From NCBI GenBank assembly GCA_050739495.1, contig JBOIBL010000116.1, forward strand, positions 1 through 7,566: DNA of 7,566 nt, written 5' to 3'. Every line of letters starts with the position of its first letter. The stretch's first letter is position 1. The translations under genes and the position numbers were made by a program. Shown here in pieces: positions 1-7,300 of this stretch. Below the pieces are notes generated by a model. The model searched no databases, had not been told where the DNA came from, and saw nothing but the letters and a program-made list of their open reading frames with translations. This DNA is from DASSKW01 sp050739495. GTDB taxonomy: Bacteria > Pseudomonadota > Gammaproteobacteria > Natronospirales > REEB76.

Positions 1-66
1 TCTAGAGGCCCAGGACATCGCCCTTTCACGGCGGTAACGGGGGTTCGACTCCCCCTGGGGACGCCA
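1..66 (+). tRNA. tRNA-Glu (anticodon UUC), 5' end cut by window
   Basis: Glutamate tRNA reading GAA/GAG codons. The anticodon stem is 18-22/30-34 (first pair a G-U wobble) around a CTTTCAC loop, with anticodon TTC at 25-27. The T arm carries the GTTCGA sequence, the acceptor 3' strand GGGGAC is at 57-62, the discriminator is G63, and CCA is encoded at 64-66. By comparison with the E. coli tRNA-Glu, which it closely resembles, about the first 10 nucleotides (the 5' acceptor strand and the start of the D arm) lie before the window. An intrinsic terminator follows within 5 nt, so this is the last gene of its transcript. Confidence 0.96.
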
Positions 67-70
67 AATC

Positions 71-100
71 AGCCCCGCGACACAAGTCGCGGGGCTTTTT
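71..100 (+). terminator. intrinsic terminator of the tRNA-Glu transcript
   Basis: A perfect 10-bp stem, AGCCCCGCGA (71-80) with TCGCGGGGCT (87-96), has a 6-nt loop that can close one further C-G pair. It is followed at once by a T run (96-100), then CTTT. The GC-rich stem plus U tract is the standard Rho-independent form and separates the tRNA transcript from kup. Confidence 0.95.
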
Positions 101-148
101 CTTTGCACCCGTATTAAAAAATCTTCAAGAACAACCAGTTAGCGCCGT

Positions 149-171
149 GAAACCAATCTAGATGAGGTTTC
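149..171. promoter_or_regulatory. nested dyad upstream of kup, possible operator
   Basis: GAAACC (149-154) is mirrored by GGTTTC (166-171), and the palindrome TCTAGA (157-162) sits almost exactly at the centre. The right arm overlaps the best -35 position of the kup promoter, a common place for a repressor site. No regulator is identified. The dyad could equally be a weak hairpin or chance, so its function is inference only. Confidence 0.3.
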
Positions 172-197
172 CGACTGGGCCGGTTGAGGTATATAAT
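169..197 (+). promoter_or_regulatory. probable sigma70 promoter of kup
   Basis: A perfect -10 hexamer TATAAT lies at 192-197. With a 17-bp spacer the -35 is TTCCGA (169-174), which matches TTGACA at only three positions, so the -35 is weak. The bases after the -10 (TCGCGCCC) are GC-rich, the discriminator type seen in stringently controlled promoters; that link is inference. The predicted start near 204 would give kup a leader of about 110 nt. Confidence 0.6.
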
Positions 198-256
198 TCG
201 CGCCCTCTTAACCACAGACGCCAAGCGCGTCGTTCTCCAGCGCCACGAAATGATGC

Positions 257-283
257 CGGCTGGTACTCCTGCGAGACCAGCCG
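257..283 (+). other. hairpin in the kup 5' leader
   Basis: The strands 257-264 and 276-283 pair over 8 bp (core GGCTGGT with ACCAGCC). After one bulged A (265) the stem continues with CTC (266-268) and GAG (273-275), closing a four-base CTGC loop. No U tract follows, so it is not a terminator. A smaller hairpin GACGC/GCGTC lies at 217-231, and TCTCC (234-238) is complementary to GGAGA (302-306) in the ribosome-binding region. The leader is therefore well structured, but I recognise no known RNA family in it. Confidence 0.4.
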
Positions 284-316
284 CTTGCATTTTGGCGGCC
301 CGGAGACGGGGACAGG

Positions 317-2329
317 ATGGGCAACAAGACCGATCCGAATACGACGACACTGACTTTCCGTGCCCGCGCGAGTGGCGGCAACGGCGATTCCGGTCAGCAA
401 AGCAACAAGCGGCTGGCCGCGCTGAGCCTGGGTGCATTAGGCGTGGTGTTCGGCGACATTGGCACCAGCCCGCTGTACGCCATCAGCAGTTCTTTTTCCG
501 ACGCGTCCGGTCTCGCGACCACCCCGGCAAATGTGCTTGGCGTGTTGTCGCTGGTGTTCTGGTCGCTAGTCATTATCGTCTGTGTCAAGTATCAGCTCTT
601 CGTGCTGCGTGCTGATAACAAGGGCGAGGGCGGCATTCTTGCATTGCTCGCGCTGCTGGATCCGTGGCGGACCCGCAACCGTAGGCGCTCCGGTATTCTG
701 ATCGCGCTCGGCATTTTCGGCGCTGCCTTGTTGTACGGCGATGGGATGCTTACGCCCGCCATTTCGGTATTGAGCGCGGTAGAAGGTCTGCAAGTCGGCG
801 CGGCAGGATTTTCACGACCCGTCATCGTCACTATTACGGTGATCATCCTGATTGGGCTGTTCGCATTTCAGCGCAGCGGCACCAGTCGCGTGGGTGCGAT
901 ATTCGGTCCAATTACCGCCGTGTGGTTCGCGGTGATTGGGGTGCTCGGTTTGGTGTGGATTGTCCGCGAACCCCAGGTACTTGGCGCAATCAATCCCGCA
1001 TATGCGCTGGGGTTTGTGATCCATCACGGCTTTGCCGATATCGTGGTGCTGGGTGCGGTGTTTCTTTGCGTCACCGGTGCAGAGGCGTTGTATGCCGACC
1101 TCGGCCATTTTGGTCGCACCCCAATCAGGTTGACCTGGTTCAGTTATGTCATGCCTGCGTTGCTGTTGAATTATTTTGGCCAGGGCGCGGCGATTCTGGC
1201 GCGTCCAGGTCAGCCGGTAACGCAATTATTTTATAGTTTGGCACCGAGTTGGTTTTTGTATCCGTTGGTGGCACTGGCAACCGCTGCCACCATTATCGCA
1301 TCACAAGCGGTAATCTCCGGCGCATTTTCTCTGATGGGTCAGGCAATTCAGTTCGGTCAGAGCCCGCGTCTGAGCATCGTGCGTACCTCGATGGATGAGA
1401 AGGGACAGATATACATTCCATCGCTGAACTGGATTCTGATGATTTCCACCATCGCGATCGTGCTGGGCTTCAAGAGCTCGGACAATCTGGCTTCTGCCTA
1501 TGGTGTTGCGGTGAGTTCAACCATGGTGATCACCACTATCCTGATGTTCTTTGCCATGCGTGACCGCTGGCGCTGGAATATTGTATTGGTCGGTGCTATC
1601 ACGGGTTGTTTCCTGATTGTTGATCTGATGTATTTCATCGCCAACATTTTCAAGATATGGGACGGAGGCTGGTTGCCTTTGATGGTGGCAATCATAGGCT
1701 TCACTATCATGTCCACCTGGAGCACCGGCCGACAGAACCTGATCAACCGGTTGCGCGAGAGTACCGAGCCGCTGGATCAATTCCTGGCCCGGATTCGCGT
1801 GGAGAAACCGGTGCGGGTACGCGGGACTGGCATCTTCATGACGGCACCCAATCTCGGCACGCCGCCGATGCTGCAGCATCACCTGGAACATAACCAGGTA
1901 TTGCACGAACAGATCGTGCTGCTTACGGTGTTGACTGAAGATGTGCCGTTTGTGCATCCGGCCAATCGTCTGGAAGTAGAAAAACTGGATCTCGGGTTCT
2001 ACCGTGTGCTGGCACATTACGGGTTCATGCAGATACCGAACGTGCCGCAGGCACTCCGCAAGGCCAAGGATTCCGGCCTGGTGATAGATCCGGAAACCGT
2101 GACGTATTACATCGGTCGCGAAACCCTGGTGCCGACCAAGAACACGCCTACCATGATGATCTGGCGCGAAAAACTGTTTGCCTTCATGTCACGTAACGCG
2201 ATCCGTGCCACCGATTTCTATCAGATACCGCCGGACCGTACCGTGGAACTGGGTTTACGGCTGCGGATGGCGGAGATCCGCAGCACACCACGTGTGACAG
2301 TACCGCCACCACCACCTTCCAGATTATGA
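317..2329 (+). CDS. kup: Kup-family potassium uptake protein
   Basis: Inner-membrane K+ importer of the KUP/HAK/KT family, normally a proton-coupled, constitutive potassium uptake system. Family motifs are clear: GDIGTSPLYA at residues 46-55, NKGEGG at 101-106, GDGMLTPAISVLSAVEGL at 141-158, VTGAEALYADLGHFG at 252-266, and QAVISGAFSLMGQAIQ from about 330. The core to about residue 465 is a run of hydrophobic helices (about 12 expected in the family), followed by a cytosolic C-terminal domain. At 670 residues it exceeds the 622 of E. coli Kup, mainly through a hydrophilic N-terminal tail of about 30 residues and a proline-rich end (PPPPPS). The ATG is preceded by GGAG (302-305) and GGGGA (308-312), both reasonable ribosome-binding sequences, and no in-frame ATG lies closer to the first membrane helix. 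A DedA gene follows after 6 nt, suggesting co-transcription. Confidence 0.97.
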   Translation: MGNKTDPNTTTLTFRARASGGNGDSGQQSNKRLAALSLGALGVVFGDIGTSPLYAISSSFSDASGLATTPANVLGVLSLVFWSLVIIVCVKYQLFVLRADNKGEGGILALLALLDPWRTRNRRRSGILIALGIFGAALLYGDGMLTPAISVLSAVEGLQVGAAGFSRPVIVTITVIILIGLFAFQRSGTSRVGAIFGPITAVWFAVIGVLGLVWIVREPQVLGAINPAYALGFVIHHGFADIVVLGAVFLCVTGAEALYADLGHFGRTPIRLTWFSYVMPALLLNYFGQGAAILARPGQPVTQLFYSLAPSWFLYPLVALATAATIIASQAVISGAFSLMGQAIQFGQSPRLSIVRTSMDEKGQIYIPSLNWILMISTIAIVLGFKSSDNLASAYGVAVSSTMVITTILMFFAMRDRWRWNIVLVGAITGCFLIVDLMYFIANIFKIWDGGWLPLMVAIIGFTIMSTWSTGRQNLINRLRESTEPLDQFLARIRVEKPVRVRGTGIFMTAPNLGTPPMLQHHLEHNQVLHEQIVLLTVLTEDVPFVHPANRLEVEKLDLGFYRVLAHYGFMQIPNVPQALRKAKDSGLVIDPETVTYYIGRETLVPTKNTPTMMIWREKLFAFMSRNAIRATDFYQIPPDRTVELGLRLRMAEIRSTPRVTVPPPPPSRL

Positions 2330-2335
2330 ACGCAT

Positions 2336-2965
2336 ATGCTGAATAAGCTGCTGGCTCTACTGGCGGGATTTGTCATCGCCACGATTTCGACACTTGGCTA
2401 TGGCGGCATCGTACTGCTGATGGCGATTGAAAGTGCCTGTATCCCGTTGCCCTCCGAAATCATCATGCCGTTCTCCGGTTACCTGGTATTTCGTGGCGAA
2501 TTCATTTTGTGGCTGGTCGCACTGAGTGGCGCGGTCGGCTGTGTCCTGGGCTCGCTGGTCGCGTACTGGGTGGGAGCAAAGGGCGGCAGACCGCTGGTCG
2601 AGAAGTACGGACGCTATATATTAGTGTCGCAGCACGATCTGGCCCTGGCCGACCGCTGGTTCGGACACCACGGTGACATAATCATCCTGATCGGTCGCCT
2701 GCTTCCGGTAGTGCGCACGTTCATAGCGTTTCCGGCCGGGGTGGCACGCATGCCTCTGGCCAAGTTCGTCATCTACACCTTCATAGGCTCATTGATCTGG
2801 TGCTGGACCCTGGCCTGGATCGGCCTGCGTCTGGGTGAGCACTGGGACACGCTCGGTGTCTGGTTCCATCGCTTCGATGGCCTGATCGTGGGAGTCATTG
2901 CGCTGGCTGGCATCTGGTATGTATGGCGCCATCTACGCCATTTGCGCCGGCCGCCTTCGGCTTGA
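2336..2965 (+). CDS. DedA-family (SNARE-associated/VTT) membrane protein
   Basis: A 209-residue integral membrane protein of the DedA superfamily. Known members act in membrane homeostasis, including undecaprenyl-phosphate or phospholipid flipping and proton-motive-force-dependent stress tolerance; the substrate of this one cannot be told from sequence. Signature residues are visible: E32 and the PLPSE segment (37-41) after the first helix, GSLVAYWVGAKGG (72-84), and GRLLPVVRTFIAFPAGVARMP (120-140) with arginines R121 and R127 spaced like the essential pair in E. coli YqjA. Hydrophobic segments lie near residues 5-30, 57-80, 114-135, 143-165 and 183-199, with a basic C-terminal tail. The ATG is 6 nt past the kup stop and has no clear Shine-Dalgarno sequence, so translational coupling to kup is likely. 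Its stop codon lies inside the -35 box of the next promoter. I give no symbol because DedA paralogues are hard to tell apart. Confidence 0.92.
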   Translation: MLNKLLALLAGFVIATISTLGYGGIVLLMAIESACIPLPSEIIMPFSGYLVFRGEFILWLVALSGAVGCVLGSLVAYWVGAKGGRPLVEKYGRYILVSQHDLALADRWFGHHGDIIILIGRLLPVVRTFIAFPAGVARMPLAKFVIYTFIGSLIWCWTLAWIGLRLGEHWDTLGVWFHRFDGLIVGVIALAGIWYVWRHLRHLRRPPSA

Positions 2966-2990
2966 CAGGGAGATCAGCAGAGCCAATAAT
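2962..2990 (+). promoter_or_regulatory. strong sigma70 promoter of the metF-metH leader
   Basis: A perfect TTGACA (2962-2967) is followed by a 17-bp spacer and AATAAT (2985-2990), five of six matches to TATAAT. The predicted start is near A2995-A2997, right at the 5' strand of the riboswitch P1 helix. The -35 box contains the dedA stop codon (TGA, 2963-2965), so the promoter is packed against the end of the upstream gene. It is the best promoter match in the window. Confidence 0.8.
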
Positions 2991-2996
2991 GCACAC

Positions 2997-3049
2997 AGCG
3001 CCGATTTGATACTCAGCTTGCGGGCGCTTAATAAATACGGCTAAAGCGG
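2997..3049 (+). ncRNA. SAM-II riboswitch aptamer (metF-metH leader)
   Basis: Predicted S-adenosylmethionine sensor of the SAM-II class (H-type pseudoknot). Seen directly: P1 AGCGCC (2997-3002) with GGCGCT (3023-3028), six perfect pairs; a loop opening GATTTG (3003-3008) and ending GCTTGC (3016-3021); an A/T-rich linker (3029-3039) containing AATAAA; then GCTAAAGC (3040-3047). The pseudoknot pairs 3021-3040 and 3020-3041, leaves U3042 and A3043 out, then pairs 3019-3044 through 3016-3047. From memory, SAM-II RNAs share the order P1, GAUUU loop, UUGC, AUAAA-like linker and GCUAAA, and are found before met genes, mainly in alphaproteobacteria. The site before metF-metH fits. I could not run a covariance model. 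A SAM-V relative, which shares this core, is the main alternative. Confidence 0.85.
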
Positions 3050-3072
3050 TGTCCGCAAGAACCTGCTTTAGC
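3040..3072 (+). promoter_or_regulatory. antiterminator hairpin of the SAM-II leader
   Basis: GCTAAAGCGG (3040-3049) pairs with 3063-3072 in ten pairs, one of them a G-U wobble; the eight-base core is GCTAAAGC against GCTTTAGC. The left arm contains the 3' strand of the aptamer pseudoknot, and the right arm is the left arm of the terminator. This hairpin therefore excludes both the SAM-bound fold and the terminator, as expected for the ligand-free, read-through state. The pairing is read from sequence; the regulatory role is inferred. Confidence 0.75.
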
Positions 3073-3104
3073 GCCTTTACCGGGTAACGCTGAGCGGGTT
3101 TTTT
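3060..3104 (+). terminator. riboswitch-controlled intrinsic terminator before metF
   Basis: The left arm starts at 3060 and pairs with the right arm ending at 3100: nine pairs (3060-3068 with 3092-3100, two of them G-U), one bulged T (3069), then AGCG (3070-3073) with CGCT (3088-3091). An inner TTAC/GTAA helix (3077-3080/3084-3087) closes the top. Six T residues (3099-3104) follow. It lies about 275 nt before metF, in the met leader, and probably also ends kup-dedA transcripts. When the antiterminator takes 3063-3072 the stem cannot form. Confidence 0.85.
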
Positions 3105-3379
3105 GTTGTCTGCGCTCCGGACTGGAGCATACAGGCGGCAAAAAAAGAATCGCCGATTTAAGTGACAAAGGTGCCTCGAAAAATCAGGGATTTTGGTTTC
3201 TGGGTAGGCAGAAATGGCCGATAAACCGGAGTGTATATACCAATACATGAGGCTTTCGAAGCTAGTTCTAACACCGCCAGAAAGCAAAAGACCGATTTTT
3301 AAAGATACCCACGACTTGCAGGGCGATGGATGGTGCGGTGCTGGCCACCGTGCTGACTGCTAAAGCGTCGGGAGCGAAG
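3105..3379 (+). other. long untranslated leader between terminator and metF
   Basis: No convincing gene lies in these 275 nt. Small structures seen are a hairpin GCTCC/GGAGC (3114-3128), an inverted repeat AAAATC-AGG-GATTTT (3180-3194), and a hairpin CGGTG/CACCG (3336-3350). A TATATA at 3234-3239 lacks a matching -35. I looked for a SAH riboswitch and for MetJ-like or MetR-like sites and found none that were clear. A 38-codon reading frame beginning at ATG 3247 has no close ribosome-binding site. Confidence 0.5.
3370..3374 (+). promoter_or_regulatory. metF ribosome-binding site
   Basis: GGGAG lies five bases before ATG 3380. It is the main reason for preferring this start over the in-frame ATG at 3326. 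Confidence 0.7.
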
Positions 3380-4312
3380 ATGAATTCTCTGTCCACAGTC
3401 TGGGACCGCAGTGCATTTCCCGTGCGTCCCAATATCTCGTTCGAGTTCTTTCCGCCTGCGACGTCGGAAATGCAGCAGAAGCTGTGGCAGGCGCTCAAGC
3501 GCCTCGCACCGTTGGCGCCACGTTTCGTGTCGGTCACCTATGGCGCTGGAGGTTCCACCCGGCAGCGTACCCATGACACGGTGGTGAACATTCAACAGCA
3601 GCTCGGTTTGCGGCCCGCAGCCCATCTGACCTGCGTGGATGCCAGCAAGGCCGAGATCGAATCGATCGCGGAGCGTTACTGGGAAGCGGGCATCCGCCAC
3701 ATCGTGGCGTTGCGCGGCGATCCGCCGGAAGGCGCGGGCGTATTTATTCCGCACCCCGCCGGTTACAGCTGTGCTGCAGAACTGGTTGCGGGATTGAAGA
3801 AGATCGCTGATTTTGAAATCAGCGTGGCAGCCCATCCGGAAGTCCATCCGGATGCAGTTACGCCTGAGGCAGATCTCGAGAATCTCAAACGCAAACAGGA
3901 CGCCGGCGCGGCGCGCGGAATTACGCAATTCTTTTTCGAGGCGGAAACCTATTTAAGGTTCCGCGATACGGCCGTCAGACAGGGTGTCTCGATGCCGCTG
4001 GTGCCGGGCATCCTTCCGGTAACGAATTTTCAACAGGTACAGAAATTTGCCGCGCGTTGCGGCGCCAGCGTCCCGGCGTCACTGGCGCGTCACTTTGAGG
4101 GCCTTGATGGCGACCCGGAAACCCGCAGACTGGTAGCGGCGCATGTGGCGGGAGAGCAGTGCCGGCGCTTGCAGGCAGAAGGTGTGCGCGAATTCCATTT
4201 CTATACCTTGAACCGCCCGGAATTGACCCGTGCTATCTGCCACCTGTTGGGGATCCGTGCCACGAGTCTTGAGTCTGAGTCCATCTCCACTGGCGTGGCG
4301 GCCAATCCGTGA
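3380..4312 (+). CDS. metF: 5,10-methylenetetrahydrofolate reductase
   Basis: Cytosolic FAD enzyme that reduces 5,10-methylene-THF to 5-methyl-THF, the methyl donor for MetH. The 310 residues (E. coli 296) cover the whole TIM-barrel family. FEFFPP at 21-26 carries the catalytic Glu (E22, equivalent to E. coli E28), VTYGAGGSTR follows, and ALRGDPP has D114 (equivalent to D120, near the flavin). HPEVHP, ITQFFFEAETYLRFRD and the C-terminal FYTLNRPELTRAICHLLGI also match E. coli MetF closely. I chose ATG 3380 because GGGAG (3370-3374) lies 5 nt upstream and the protein then starts close to where relatives do. An in-frame ATG at 3326 would add 18 unconserved residues. The gene lies downstream of the SAM-II leader, and its stop codon overlaps the metH start, so the two form an operon. 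Confidence 0.96.
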   Translation: MNSLSTVWDRSAFPVRPNISFEFFPPATSEMQQKLWQALKRLAPLAPRFVSVTYGAGGSTRQRTHDTVVNIQQQLGLRPAAHLTCVDASKAEIESIAERYWEAGIRHIVALRGDPPEGAGVFIPHPAGYSCAAELVAGLKKIADFEISVAAHPEVHPDAVTPEADLENLKRKQDAGAARGITQFFFEAETYLRFRDTAVRQGVSMPLVPGILPVTNFQQVQKFAARCGASVPASLARHFEGLDGDPETRRLVAAHVAGEQCRRLQAEGVREFHFYTLNRPELTRAICHLLGIRATSLESESISTGVAANP

Positions 4313-7300
4313 GTCTCGCCGTGTCCTGTCACAACCTCCTCGTTTCGCAACTCGAGCAACGCATCCTGTTGCTGGATGGTGCCATGGGGACCATGATTCA
4401 GAGTTACCAACTCTCGGAGCGGGATTTCCGCGGTCAGCGTTTTGAGCATCATCCACATGATCTCAAAGGCAACAACGATCTGTTGACGCTGACGCGACCG
4501 GACGTGATCAACGCGATTCACAGTGCCTATCTCGACGCAGGCGCGGACATCATCGAGACCAACACGTTCAATTCCACCGCGGTCTCGCAAGCCGATTACG
4601 GCACCGAGTCATTGGTATATGAACTGAACCGCGAAGCTGCGCGACTCGCAAAGACCACAGTTGCCGAGATAACTGCAAAGACTCCCGATAAACCACGCTT
4701 TGTGGCCGGCATTCTCGGGCCCACCAGCCGTACCGCATCTATCTCACCCGACGTCAACGATCCCGGGTTCCGCAATGTCAGTTTCGATGAACTGCGCGTG
4801 ACCTATAAGGATGCAATACGCGGCTTGCTCGATGGCGGTGCCGATATCCTGATGGTGGAAACGGTCTTCGACACGCTCAATTGCAAGGCCGCGTTATTCG
4901 CAATCGAAGAGCATTTCGAAATCAGCGGCGTCCGCGTGCCGGTGATGATCTCGGCAACGATTACCGACCTGTCCGGACGTACACTATCCGGTCAGACGCC
5001 GGAAGCGTTCTGGAATTCGGTACGTCATGTGCGGCCATTCAGCATCGGTCTGAACTGCGCGCTGGGAGCGGACCAGCTGCGGCCGTATGTCGAGGAACTG
5101 TCCCAGCTCGCCGATTGTTATGTCAGTGCTCATCCAAATGCCGGTCTGCCTAATGCGTTCGGTGGCTACGATGAAACCCCTGAACATATGGCCGGATTGA
5201 TCGGGGAGTGGGCCGCGAGTGGCTTTCTCAACATCGTCGGTGGCTGTTGTGGCACCACCCCTGCGCATATCAAGGCGCTCTCCGATGCGATAGCGAATCA
5301 TCCGCCGCGCCCAATCCCGGTCATCGCGCCGAAATGCCGGCTGAGCGGTCTCGAAGCTCTCAATATCGGCTCCGATAGCCTGTTCGTGAATGTGGGTGAA
5401 CGCACCAATGTCACCGGTTCTGCGCGCTTCAAGAAACTGATTCTGAACGGCGAGTACGAAACCGCATTGGACGTGGCGCGCGAACAGGTGCAGAACGGCG
5501 CGCAGATCATTGATGTGAACATGGACGAAGGCATGCTGGACGGCATAGCCTCCATGGCCCGCTTCCTCAGTCTTGCCGCTTCCGAGCCGGATATCTGTCG
5601 GGTACCGGTGATGATCGATTCTTCGCGTTGGGAGATCGTCGAGGCGGGGCTGAAGTGTCTGCAAGGCAAATGCATCATCAATTCCATCAGCCTCAAGGAA
5701 GGCGAGGACAAGTTCCTGCAGCAGGCGAAACTTGCACGTCGCTATGGTGCGGCTGTGGTGGTGATGGCTTTCGACGAACAGGGGCAGGCCGATACGCTGG
5801 AAAAGCGTATCGCCGTATGTGAACGCGCCAATAAATTACTTACGGAATCCGCTGGATTTCCCGCCGAAGACATCATCTTCGATCCGAACATCTTCGCGGT
5901 CGGCACCGGTATCGAAGAACACAACAACTACGCGGTGGATTACATTGACGCGGTGCGTCAGCTCAAGCGGCGCTTGCCGCAGGCATTGATCAGCGGCGGT
6001 GTCAGCAACGTGTCGTTTTCATTCCGTGGCAACAACCGGGTACGGGAAGCGATGCATGCGGCGTTCCTGTATCACGCTATCAATGCCGGCATGGATATGG
6101 GCATCGTCAACGCCGGTCAACTGGCGGTGTACCAGGAAATCCCCAAGGCGCTGCTCGAACACGTCGAAGATGTGTTGCTTAATCGCAGACCCGACGCGGC
6201 CGAGCGCCTGGTCACGTTCGCCGGCACGCTGGAACAGGGCGGCAGAAAACAGGTGGAAGATCAGGCCTGGCGGCAACTGCCGGTGAACGAACGGCTGAGT
6301 CATGCCTTGGTGCAGGGCATTACCGACTACATCGAGGCAGATACCGAAGAAGCACGAGTCGCCACCAGCAGGCCGCTGGATGTAATCGAAGGCCCGCTCA
6401 TGGACGGCATGAACGTAGTGGGTGACCTGTTTGGGGCCGGCAAGATGTTTCTGCCTCAGGTAGTGAAGTCGGCGCGAGTGATGAAAAAAGCCGTGGCGTA
6501 CCTGATTCCTTATATAGAAGCGGGAAAAGACGCTGGTACGCGTGCCAAAGGCAAGATCCTGATGGCGACCGTGAAAGGGGATGTCCACGATATCGGCAAG
6601 AACATCGTCGGCGTCGTCTTGCAGTGCAACAACTATGAAGTGATTGATCTCGGTGTGATGGTGCCGGCGCAGAAGATTCTGGATATTGCGCGCACCGAGA
6701 AAGCCGATATCATCGGCTTGTCCGGGCTTATCACGCCTTCATTGGACGAGATGGTGCATGTCGCCAAAGAGATGCAGCGTGAAGGGCTCGACATCCCGTT
6801 GCTGATCGGCGGCGCGACCACCTCGCGGGTGCATACTGCGGTCAAGATCGCCCCCGGTTACGCCGGTCCGATTGCCTACGTCAAGGATGCTTCGCGCGCG
6901 GTGAGTGTCGCGTCCAGTCTGTTGGGTGAAGGTAAACAGGCATTCGTGGAGGCGACCCGTCAGGAATATGCCACGGTACGCACACAGCACGCCGGTCGTG
7001 AAGACCACGTCAAATGGCTCAGTCTGGATGCCGCGCGTGAGAATGGTGCCCGTATCGATTGGCAAACGCACCTGCCGACAAAGCCGCGCGAACTGGGCGT
7101 GGAAGTCTTCAGCGATTATCCGCTCGAAGCCATACGTGAATACATCGACTGGACGCCGTTCTTTCATACCTGGCAGTTGAAAGCGAGTTACCCGCGTATC
7201 CTCGACGATACCGAGAAGGGCGAAACGGCACGCAAGCTGTATCAGGAAGCGAATCAGATGCTGGATCGCATCATCGCGGAGAAATGGCTGCGCGCCAGCG

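Noticed and set aside
157..162. TCTAGA restriction sites (window start and 157-162) as a cloning artefact
   Set aside because: The first lies naturally inside the tRNA-Glu D-arm sequence and the second is flanked by unbroken genomic sequence; no vector sequence is visible.
3017..3059. Pairing of CTTGCGG (3017-3023) with CCGCAAG (3053-3059) as the main fold
   Set aside because: It competes with both P1 and the pseudoknot. It may be a minor alternative in the ligand-free RNA, but the SAM-II fold explains more of the conserved bases.
2895..3287. Antisense 130-residue open frame across the dedA end and the leader
   Set aside because: It overlaps the promoter, aptamer and terminator, shows no recognisable domain, and fits a chance frame on the reverse strand.
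3247..3363. 38-codon reading frame in the metF leader as a small gene or leader peptide
   Set aside because: There is no close Shine-Dalgarno sequence and no run of methionine codons; the composition looks random.
3326..3379. In-frame ATG at 3326 as the metF start
   Set aside because: It adds 18 residues with no family match, while ATG 3380 has a well-placed GGGAG and starts close to where MetF homologues begin.
3105..3379. A second riboswitch (SAH type) or MetJ/MetR operator close to metF
   Set aside because: I could not find the conserved SAH-riboswitch core, a MetJ AGACGTCT-like repeat, or a clear TGAA-N5-TTCA site.
4984..5711. Long reverse-strand open frames inside metH
   Set aside because: The + strand frame is a full match to MetH; the reverse frames are shadows of its codon bias and have no domain of their own.
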